Shown here in pieces: positions 42,901 to 54,900 of a stretch of DNA of 64,000 bases. The position numbers and the translations under genes were made by a program. This DNA comes from Aporrectodea caliginosa (taxonomy: Eukaryota > Annelida > Clitellata > Crassiclitellata > Lumbricidae). The stretch spans positions 1,724,028 to 1,788,027 of the forward strand of contig JACEVL010000495.1 in the NCBI GenBank assembly GCA_020284085.1, in the 5' to 3' direction. The notes under the pieces were generated by a model, which searched no databases, was not told where the DNA came from, and saw only the letters and a program-made list of their open reading frames with translations. Positions within the stretch are counted from its first letter, which is position 1, and every line of letters begins with the position of its first letter.

Positions 42901-45900
42901 AAAGAAAAGTTAATTGAAGAAGTAGTCAATGGTCTGAAGCATCAGTACATTAACCCCGCAAAGTCAACAAATTATCTGTCATTCATAGTCAACCTCACAA
43001 GGTAAACTGTTTGACTACTTAGTTTTTAAATATATACTTTTAAGTACTGATGGTAAATGCTGTCTTCTGTATGGACTTCTTTTAGTTTACCATGGTTATC
43101 AAGTTGACTGTGCAAGCTAGCTGATGTTAGTTTCAAAAGACAATGGGTGAGGAATAATGTTTGTAAGATTTTTTCTTTAAAAAGATTTTTTATTGTTGAC
43201 TGATGTTTGCTGTTTTGAAATTGTTAACAGTGAACTCTTAGTTGAAACTAACCAAACCGTAATTGACCCGGAGAATGAACTGATGTTAGAGTTTGGGTGC
43301 AAAGAGACTTCTGCTCACTGTAAGTCTGTCATCACGTATCACTGATCACATATCTCTTCAACAATATTTGTTACTGTAACTATATGAAAAAGGCTGATTT
43401 GTTACTGTAATTATAAGTGAGTAAGTAAGTGTGCTCTCTATTAAACGCTTCTGTTAAACGCTGGCAAACACACTGTGCTGTACATACGAAGTTATCAAAT
43501 AGTGGCAGAAAAGTTAGTAAACAATAATTAAACTAAAAACACTGTGGCCTAGCTGTACAACATATATGAAAAAGGCTGAGTTGTTGCTGTAATTATGTGG
43601 AAAAGGCTGATGTTTGCATTACAGTAAATTATATTATTTTACATGACAGCACCTGACATATCCGTGTTGTAAGTCAGAATTCTGTCAGAGGCTTATTATC
43701 GTTGTTGGCATCTGACTTGGCCTGTGCATTGCATGTTGACTCTGACTGCAATTTAACTTCAAAGTGACCATTGTATGCTGTGTTTTTTATTCTAGGAGTA
43801 CTACAGAAGTTTCTAGATTATACTAGGTTATACAGCAGTATTTGCTTTGAGTAGTAGCAAAAGCTGAACAGAAATACAATGGGAAAATGTTTTAACTCTC
43901 TGATTGTTCTGTTAATAAATTTCAGCCTTGTTTGTTGTATTTCGAAATGTTTGCTCCAATTGTTTTCCTGGTGGCTGTGGATACTATGAATCTCTGTTTA
44001 AACAGAATGGCAAGGTTTGTCTTCTCAGTCTTCTTTTTATCATTGTACTGCAATTTGTGTGATTTACTCTGTATTAAATATTTCCACAATTCATAACTAG
44101 TAACTCAGTGACTAGTCCAGAAAGACCATTGTATGTTTCTAATCAGTTGTCAAAATATAGATAAAAACTGTAAACATGTACTTCATTTCATCCTTGAACT
44201 TAAGCTACCATGTGAAGCTTGTTGTATGTGTAGCTGTCAGCAAGCAATAGTCGATCATCCAGAAAGTGTTTCATGTAGATTCCTGTTATTCCATCACAAT
44301 TGTGTTATAAGCATCATTGTAGCAGATGGTCTTCAGAAATTGACAGACAGACAGACAGAGCAGTTATCTGTTGATACCTCAACAGCATACAAGTTTTCTT
44401 AGGAATATTTATTGTTATTTTTGGCACTGAAATCTGCAAGTGATATTTAATATTGCTGAGCTATATGAGTGGTATTAGCTTCTTCTAGAGATAAAGTTTT
44501 TGTTCATAATGAAATTTAGCACCACTCAGGCTAGCATAGGCAAAGCTTTTATGTGATGCTTAAAAGGTAGTATGATAAGTGTCTATGCTTACATACATAC
44601 AGAAATACATTACATACATAGATACAGTAATGCTGTTGTACATTGGTTACTTTTAAAATATGCAAAGAAGTATTTGACCCAAATTTGATGTAGAAGCCCG
44701 AGAGTACCGGTAGATTGTGGTTGACTTAACCATGGCTTATGTAGTCGTATATTGGCTAAAACGATAAATAGTAAATTTATTTTGTTTTGCAGAGTAACCA
44801 AATGCTGCATCTTGCTTGTCAATGTCAGTATTGTGGTGAACCGATTGAGACCAACAATCAGGAAACAAATTTCTCCTCCTGTGAAAAGGTATCCTGGCTT
44901 TGTGTAATTAATTGTGCCCAAACTTTACAGTCCCTAACATAAGTTGTTTGATGCTCTCCTTTGCACCTGCTTATGACACACAAGCAAAAGAATGACATTC
45001 AGAGGAAAAAATTAATGTAACAAATGTACAAATGATCAAATAAATGAATGACTGGATGAATAAATGAATGAATGAATGAATGAATGGATAAGGCAACACA
45101 TAAATAAGTGAATTGATGAGGGAGTAAGTGAGTGAGCAAACAAGGTAATGCAAGAATGATGCTGCTGGACTTCTTATGCATTTGTCGTACCATTGATTGG
45201 TTGGCTACTATTAGTTCAAATGTGGTAATATGTTTGTATGGACATTCTTAGTTAAGGGTATATAATATGATGTTCTTTTAATGATGGACTGAACTATGAC
45301 TGCACTTTGATCCTGTCACAGGAACTATTCAGCCTGTCCCCTGCAATTTATTATTAAAAGCATTACCAGTATTAGAAAAATGGGTTGTGTGCACAGCATG
45401 TGAATCTGAGGTATGGCTAGTTAGACTCGAGGTGGTTTGTAGTTGGGTATCAAGATGTTTGAAAGCCACTGAGGAATATTGAGTTTCGGGGTGATTCCTG
45501 ACGTTAGAAAATTTTGGGGGATTTTTCGGCAAATGTGTAAAAGTTAGTAAGGATAGCTCTGAGCAATGATAAATATTGTTTTCTAGGTTCTGAGTTTTCT
45601 TCAGCAACACATTATGACCAAATTAAATTCTGTCGGCCACTTTCTGTCTGTCAATTCGAATGACGAGGTCAATCAGGTCAATGCTCTGCAAACGTCACTT
45701 ATTACTCTTGCTGCAGCTGACTCACACTTCAGGCCAAGTGTCTTAGACAAGGTATGTAATCAACCATCTTTTAAATTGAGTATTTGGATTGTTTTATTAT
45801 ATTTAGTATTGTTATTATTGGTATTTTTTTATTGTTAATGCCTTTGTATAGACCACACCATCATAACATCATACATGGCCATGAACAAGCTGGAATTTAT

Positions 45901-48900
45901 GCTTCAAAGATTTACTCATCATTCAACTAAAGTCGCTTCAGCACCAACCTTTCCTGCAACCGAACTGTAGGCTGTCACAATTGGAGCTGATCTCCATCCA
46001 AGACTTGTGCCAGTTGCTACTGGCTACACTCTTGAGGTCGTATGAGCACAACCCTTTGACACCATTTCTTATCAAAGACTTTGTTGATGAACTTTTGCCA
46101 TTTTTACTGTTGTTATGTAATAGTGAATTGGGTGGGATTTCTTTCCGCTTCTCAGAAACAGGCTATTGTTTTGCCGTCTCTTAACTGTCATGATCTTGTT
46201 GTTAATGACATAACCAATTGTTGACCAATTATTGTCCAAATTATCTTTTTTTAATCAAGATAACTGAGAAATATGTCTCGGTTCTGCTTATTCAATATCT
46301 TGACTCGAGGCAAGATCCCTCTAGCCAAGACAACAGATGAGAGTCGGAAAGTTTCTCTCCACAGATTCTGTTCTAACACGTGTTTTTGTTGGACTTCTCT
46401 GGGGATATTGATCACGGACATGTAACTTTCCTCGCCCTTTATGATGTGAGTGCAGCCTTTGACACTGCTGGGTATATAGTGATCTTTTGAAGTGCCTTGA
46501 ATGGGTTTTAATTTCAGATCTATATAACACTGGTCATTAATTGAATTTTTAGTTAGAAAATCATTTTATGCCTCATTGTAACCTCATTTGTAAATTGATA
46601 CTTGATTTACTTCAGAAAAGGTCATGCTGATAGGGGTTTAGTGTACTTCTGTAATCAAGCTCATTTCTGTACTGTGTCATTTGTCATTTGAGAAATAATT
46701 TGTACAATTTTGTGTGTGGTAGTTCTATAGCTTGATTTGATTTAGCGCATGATACGTTCGCATTGTTTGAATTGACAGATTGACATGTTCATCAGTGACA
46801 CAACTGTACGGGTGCCACTGCTGTTGCTTGGTGAAACAGGAACGTCAAAGACTTCTATCATAGCGTCTGCTGTCTTACGAGCCATTGCACGTCACCTCAG
46901 TTCAGAACCACAGTAATTGTTCACCTGGTCTCTGTCTATGTTATCAATTGAGTAATTTTCCAATGTAGCTTTCCACTTGAAAGGTTGGCTACTATTAGTT
47001 TGTGCTAACATGTTTGTTTTAAAATCTCAAGAAGAATACTGTGTATGAAGGCTTATCAATCAATGTAATAGATGCAAGTGCAGATTTTTTGTAGACAATT
47101 ATGCTTGGTGCCTTTTGAAAACCTCTAAACATTGCTGAGCACTATAAAATGTGTTACATTGATCTTGGGTTCCTATTGTCTAGTTTCTTGGGCAGATATT
47201 GTAGTAAGTAAGTAAGCAAGTATAGCCTTTATTGCACCAATTGCTAACCACATTCTGGTTTACATACTACAAAATAGCGGGTAGTGACTGGTATGTCCTG
47301 GCTTGAGAATAGCAGCATAGGAGTATTTCTGAGTAACCTCTTGAGGAAGTTCAATATGAATTTACTCAATCAGTCATTCAATAAATAAGCATCATTTGTT
47401 TCCAGACTGTTTCAAGATTTACTTGTCATTTTTAGAAGTCTAGCATTAGTTTGGCTAGTGAGAAGTGCTGTTATTTTGAGGTACTTAAAAGGCACTATAA
47501 AATATCCAGATAGATTCGTTCATACATACCTACACAAATGCCTATAAATTGCAATATGTAATTAATAAATTATGTGTTATTAAACTTACACTATAGTCTA
47601 TTTGGACCTTATTTCTATGACTGAATTAATTGCTGCTGGTAATAACTTGTGAATGATTCTTTTTACAGACAAGATGACCAGTCAACTATCTTCTACCATT
47701 TCACTGGTCTAGTGCCTCAGACGACTGAGTTGGACATGTTTCTGCGACGACTCGTTAAAGACTTGAACCTCGTGGATGTATGCTTTGTTTTTCATTACTA
47801 ATATATATGTATTTATTGAGCGTCACTGTCTAATGGCAAATCATCGGCCGAGGTTTCTGCAATTATCTGGCAGTGTTTTACTTACTTCTATGAGGTGGAA
47901 GCTTCTTCATTTTGTGCAAAATGTGCTCAATAATTCTTGACTGTTGTCAGTTTACTGTGACTGAGTCTGCGTTGTGGTGTATGCTATTGATCCTTTCATA
48001 TTTTGTGTGGTCTTAGAACTGTTTGGTAAACCATCATTTGATACCTCACTGCTGTTTGAGCTGAACTGTTAAGCATGCATCTGTTGGTGTGTTTATGTTG
48101 AAGTATTCTATACATGAGGTAAAAGAATTGTGAAATTTGTCAGCGTCATATTTTAATCTTAGTTATTTTTTGCTGAAAATTATGGCAGTTGATTATATTA
48201 GACTGATATGTACAACTGTTGTAGAGCTTTGCTGTGCCAGTTGATATCAGTACATCTGTCCAGCTGTGCAACAGTGCTCTGTCGAATCCCAGTGGTCCTC
48301 CTGTCACAATATTTGTTGATTCTGTTGACCTAGTAAGTTTGCATTACATGTATTTTGTATTTGCTTAATTATACTGTATATTAGCTTTCTTATTTGTTGG
48401 TTATTATGTGCATTTAATTTGTAAATTACAGGTAAGTTGAAATTGTTAAGTAGTTGTGGTTAGTATTCAAGGCTGGAGGGAGGATGTCTAGACCCTGCCG
48501 TGACAGTATGATTGTTGATTAGGTGTGTTTTACTTGATCTTAGAGATGCATTGTAATTTTGTTGCATACAAGCAGAGCTTTTATTTTGCCACATGTACTT
48601 TTGATCTTAGTTGGGGCAGATATTTCATATCATGCTTCAGTGCACATTTGATCTTTTGTATGGCAGATCTGATCTCATGACCTTGTGAACTTTTGATCTT
48701 TTGGAGGGCAGCGATTTTATCTCATGCCCTGTGTACTTTGAGCTTTGGTTGTATAAGGGTAGACTTATTTAAATGAACCTGTCTACTTTTTCATCTTAAC
48801 AGCTGGATGATATTGTCAGTGGCCAGAGGCTCAAATGGATTCCATCTAGCCTTGCTCCCAGGGTTCACCTCATCCTTTCGGCTACTGCTGGCTCTCTTCA

Positions 48901-51900
48901 ACATCAGGCTCTGAAGGAGAGGTCTAGTCCACCAGTTGAGCTGTCCATTTCTGGGCTTCCAGTCAGTGCAAGAGTGGTCAGTGTCAAACACAGAATGCAT
49001 TTTTATTAATTTTGTTTTTGAAACTTTATGAAGCATTTTAACCAATATTATACCATATTCAACTAACCATATCTAATGCCAACACACATTTTAAATGATT
49101 GTTTAATATCTTTAAAAAGTCTGTTGTAGCACTGTTGAACTGTACTCTTGCCTTTGATATAAATAGCAGCAATCCAAACAATTACAGAATGCCTAGGGAA
49201 CGCAGGTTTGATTAATGCACTAAGATTCAAACTACACGCCATAAGATTACGTTTTCATGCGGATACAATCACTTCTGTTACATTCTTTTTCATTCAGAAT
49301 TGAATAATGTGGTTATTGTTGATTTATGTCTTCTGTGATTTGTGTTCTTGTGAATTGCATAAAAATTGTTTAATCACCATAACATGTATATGTACAGCAC
49401 AGTGCGTTTGTCACGCGCTTCATTAAAGAGTAAATATTATTATTATTATTATAATTGCATTTGGTTTTCAAGACAATTAAAGTTGGTTTTGTAATGATTT
49501 TACTATGTTTGAGTTTACCGAATAAAATATTTTGTTTATTTTGTTCTTTCAGGATTTGGTCAAGAGCTTAGTTGGAAATGTGTTTCCTTCATTATCGTCT
49601 GATCTTGGCCCAGTGTTGGCTGGAATGCCTGCTGCAGGTAGCACACTGTGGCTATGTGCAGCATGTCATCTTCTTCGACTTAGTACAACAACTGCTGCTT
49701 GTGTTTCGGGTGCCTTGGATCAAGTACTTTTAAAAGCCGAAATTCTACCAAAAGATTTGGTTGAGTATGTGTTGTCATAATTCTGCCGTGTGTAACTTAT
49801 TATTATTGGTATTATCATTGTCATTATTAGTATTCTTTTTGTTGTTAATTAGCAACTTTTATAGTAGTGATGTCTGATGCTGTAATGCACAAGCCATAAA
49901 TCGATGGTGCACTAAAACGAAGCTTCTATGAGGTCAAAATCAAGATCAATCCTCCAGGACAGCGAGACAACCTATGGTCGATAAACAGTTTGAAATTTAA
50001 AATAAGTCTTAAGTAGAGAACAAAAGAACACAAATGACTGAGCAGAACGAAAAGGTAAAGGGAGGTAATTCCAAGATCTAGGTCCATTACCTACAAACAG
50101 AACTGCTCTTCTGAACAGGCTAAAGAAAAGCAATAAAATAACCTTGTTGAATAGTAATAACACTGAAGAATAAGGAGAACAGTTGCAAAACTTTCTTGAT
50201 TTTGTGTCTTGGGTCCTTTGCTTTGCAGTCTATGCAATCCTTGTAGCAATTGCAATGTGATTTTGTAATAAGACAAGTTCAGATAGTGAGACCAACTTGG
50301 TTATGCTACTTTTGAGTATTCCATATGGCATTCAATGTTGGCAGTCATGTGATTGTATTGTCTGTTAGTTATCATTTAATGTGTTCTCAGTTCATTTCAA
50401 TTTTCTGTCTGATTTTTCAAGCACTACCTTCCATACATTTTAAGAGATTGTCAAAAAAGGTAGTTGGTTACAGGAACATCAGCTGGTGGACCCTGAACTT
50501 ATCAAGTGATTAATCTCACAACCTGACCTAACTAAATAAAATAGGTAAGCCGTTTCATTGTAGTTGTTTTCAGTGTTATTTTTCAGTATGTGGGAACTAT
50601 GTTTTACTTGTAGGCTGTGGGAGGGCATTCTGATCTTCTTAGAGCGGCTGCGATGTTATGAACCGTTAGTCAGTGCCCTGTGCTTGTTGGCCTCATCAGC
50701 AGCTGGACTCCGAAAATCAGAGCTCAAAAGTCTTCTAAGTCTCCTGCCGCTACTGCCTCCGTCTCCATTTGAGGAAAAAGGTAAGGAGAGTAATTCGAAG
50801 AATAATGGTAATTTTAAGAATATAATATTATATTCATATAAATATCCAGATACCTACCTATACATGACTTGTGTGCATATACATTTTTGTAGAGATGAGG
50901 TGCTGTACCAGACCAGTATGGAAGCGGATTTTGTAGAGAAATGTTGTAGGGAAATGCACAATGTAGTGGGAGATTATCTGCTGTGTAATAATAGTATTTT
51001 GTTGATAAGATGTTTGCATTTAATCTTTGTCTTCAGCTGATGCGGAGCCACTGGAGAAAGCAATGAATGCTACGGAGTCGGTTAATGCGCATCTGCCTTC
51101 TGAATTGTGGGAACAGGTGTTGCAAGAGCTGAAACCATGTCTAGTCCAGCTGTCTGATGGAGTTGAGGACAGATTTTACCTTCGACATGATACGCTCAAG
51201 ACTGCAATTCAGAATCGGTAAGAAACTCTGAAGTATATGATAGTTTCAGATTTTTTGTATTTCACATCATAGAGTAAACTTATAATTTACGGCAAATCGA
51301 ATGTTTAGCCAGAATTTAATAGAGCTGAAATGTGAAAATGTTTTCGTCTGTTTTAAGATACTTCGTCTATCGTGAGGATGATGTTGTATCAAATGAAGAG
51401 TACGATCATCTGGACATATCATACTTTTGGCATCAGAAGTTGGCTAATTATTTTCACTCAATGCCTGATTGCAGTAGGAAATATGAGGTCAGTGTTATGA
51501 AAAAGTGTGATTAGTGCCACTACTTTTCAGTTTCTACTACGAGTAGTGCATGTATGTCTGTGCTGCCCTGTGGCTACTATTCTGTAATGATTTTTGTGTT
51601 ACGTCTTTGCTTCATATTTATTTCCTATTCGTCTGTGGTATCTGGCTGTTTTTCTTTGTACTAATGCTAATCTGTTTGATTTTTGCACATTTCATGTACT
51701 AATTGTGACTTTAAAGAAAAATTATTAGTGTTTGATGTTCTTCACCTGAGTTCTTGCTGCTGTTTAAGAATTACAGGCTTGTGGTTGAACCTACTGGTTA
51801 TGAATGTTAAGGTTGAAGAACTCTATAGACTTGATAGTGTTAAATATCAGGACAATGCTACATGCAGTATGGAGAAAAGCCAAGGACAGAAGAACAATTA

Positions 51901-54900
51901 CTAACTGTTTTAGCGCTGGTGTCTAATTTAGTCTCAAATCAATGCACACCAAAACCAAACCATAATAGGTCAATGCCCAGATGGTCAGACCAGTTGGACA
52001 TAGAGGCATCACATAATGAGTAAGTCAGCTCAAAGAGGTCAGACTGAAATTACTTCAGAGACATTAGAGTAGACATAAAAGTTGCAGTGTCGCAACATGA
52101 ACACAAGCATGCTCCAGTAAACCAGTATTTTGGACATTAAGCAAGATTTGCAGTTTTTTTCAGTTGGAGAATCTGTGTTTTTAGGAGTATTTATACCAAA
52201 TCTGCCATTTGGAGGACAGCGATTGTTTGGCTGAGCATCTGACTCAGTGGGCAGTATTTGACCAAATGTATACGGATGAATACAGTACTATCTTACAAAC
52301 ATATTGGAAAAAGGTTAGTGATGTATGATAATTCTTTCAAACAAACTATTTGTGTGGTAAATGTGATGTGTCATACTTACTGCTTCATATGTTAACCGTT
52401 AGTCATTTATTATACTGGTGGCAGATGCAATGACATTCTTGGCATATGTTTCCTATGGACAAGTCTATTTCCAAGTCTATTGTGGCTGAGTATCTTACAC
52501 AGTGGGCAATGCTGGATTTCGACCTGTCAGTTTTGTTTAGCGTTGACCTTTGATTGAATTCTTTTTCGGTATAGAAGTTATTAGGTCTATGCATTGAATT
52601 AACATTTTCCAGATGTTTTGGTTGTAAGTGTTTTGGTAATAAATGGATTAATTAGTTGTCTTTATTAATTATAGGCGGGTGGTACAGATGAGATGATTTC
52701 ACGGTACAAGGTAGCTCTAACAAAGCTTGAAACAGAAGCCACTGACTACAATTTGCTCGCATTGCGACACGAGCGAGTGGCAAGGCTCTTGTAAGCCCAT
52801 AATTCCGTTACTAGTATTTTATCGAAATTTTTTGTACTGTTTTCAATGTGTGTTTGCTACAGACCTTAGTAAACCTTAGTGGGATTGTTCATTTTGTAAA
52901 TAATCATTAAGAGGACTAACATCCACATATAAACATGATGAGACCTTAACATTGCATACTGTAAATTGTAATTTGCTTTGGAAATCCTATGAATGCACAA
53001 AGTTTTGAAGAAGTCTGTGCTTTTCTTATAATAGGTTTCAGATAATCTTGTGAAAGAACTTTTGACAGTTTGGGAATCAGAGCCCGTAGCTTCTAACTGA
53101 ACATACTATATGTATCCATAATGATTTTGGTTTTGTTTAGCATTTTAGCTGGGAAGTATGCTGAGGCTTTGGAATTGGCAAAGCTTGCTCTGAAGTGGGA
53201 GGAAAAGGAGCTTGGAAAGCGGCCTGAGAGAATGGTAGAGCTTTATGGCCTGCTGACCGATATCTACGATGAGGTTTGTACAGTTGAAGTTTCTCTTCTT
53301 CGTTTCTTATTTTATTATTTGCAATCATGGTTTTCATTTTGTATGATATTTCATTCCTCTGTTTTTGCTGTTATATAATCTGTTCTTGTGGAAGATGTTT
53401 TAAACATGCCCTGCATAGATTCTTTTTATTGCATTTTACTAAACACTGAAATCTAACAACAGTACTTTGGGCAGCTGACAAGTACTACGTTATAATGTAA
53501 CGGGGTTCCATGGTAACCTGATGTTTCACTTAAAGTAATTTAAGTGTGGTATTCTTGGCTCTGACCATTTGTTGCCAGAATTTGTGTCATAATGAAGTGT
53601 GTTATTAGTGGGCTTCAGTGTATTACATTCATTTTCCTATACATTTAGCATACATTCTAGTGCTTTTGCCATGGCTTTCTTTCCACTGAGTATGGTCCTA
53701 TCTGCCAACTGAAGAGACTCGTCGATGTTTTTACAGAAACTCAAACTCCAGGACTTTATTTCGCCGTCGCAGATTCCAGACCTACGAAAGACGATCAGCT
53801 ATGGAAGAAAATCAATTGAACTGCGACGCCAGTTTTCCAGCAGATATCATAAGGTGAACCTCAGAATTAAATGGTTTGTGTTTATCAAGACAGTGAAAGG
53901 TCACTGTAGGTTACAGATTCGACCACTGTTTTGTGTCTTTTGTGTAAAGGTTTGTGGCTGTGTTGTTATTAAGTGGTTATGCGTTTACTTAGAAATGGCC
54001 TGGTGAATGAGTTGTTGTTGATTAGGGATGTCAATGGGCACCCAAAGGCCTCAGTGTCTGTCCAAAGGATTGCGCTTGGACAAAACCTTTAAATGTGAAG
54101 ACCCATCAGTCCGTGGCATGAGGTAACAGTTGTTGCCTTCTGTGCCCATACAGCTGCTTGGCTTAGGCTTATGTCGACACTAACTCACCTTGTTTACATT
54201 AAAGTTATTATCACGTGACAGAGTGATGAGTAATTGGGTACCCTCTCCGAAGTTTTGTGCTGGGTCATCCGGACTGTATTTTACTAACGTTTTTACACCC
54301 ATACTGTTGAGGTGATTTTACCAGTAAGTATTGAAGTGAAGTGAAGCTCCGATATCCCATTCCTCCGGTTGGCTCTTGAACTTGCAGTTGATGAATTCCG
54401 AGGTCCTGGACATGGGGCCAGTACATTGCAGAAGTTGCCGTTTTCTTTCCAGCTTGCGCTGGTATCAAAATATACTGCTTAGTGACAGAGAAGCATGTTG
54501 TACAAACAACCTGCCCAGAGTGTACCAGTACTTGTATTGTAATCTAAAGAAGTTGCTCTGTGAAAATTTTCTAAGACCTTTAAATATACAGTTTTAATAC
54601 AGACATTTTAGTCTGTTCATTCTATTACAAAGTTTAGATATTCAGTAACACATTGGTTGATAAACTAAAGAGTTCGGTTTGGTTGATGCGGTTTAGACTT
54701 AAATATATATGCCAAAATGTGCTTTAACATGGCTTGAGCTATACTGTAAATTGTTTATGCAAATGGATTTTACTGTTTGAGAATTAGAAATAATTGTTGA
54801 TGTGAATAACCGGTTACAATGATTTTCCTTGGTTTGTCTTTGTAGTTTAAGCTTGGCTTAAGCTTAATGAAGCTGGCATTTAGCCTTGAGAGTTGGGCTG

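Noticed and set aside
44971..45193. Ile/Phe/His-rich minus-strand frames
   Set aside because: They are translations of the (GAAT)n microsatellite.
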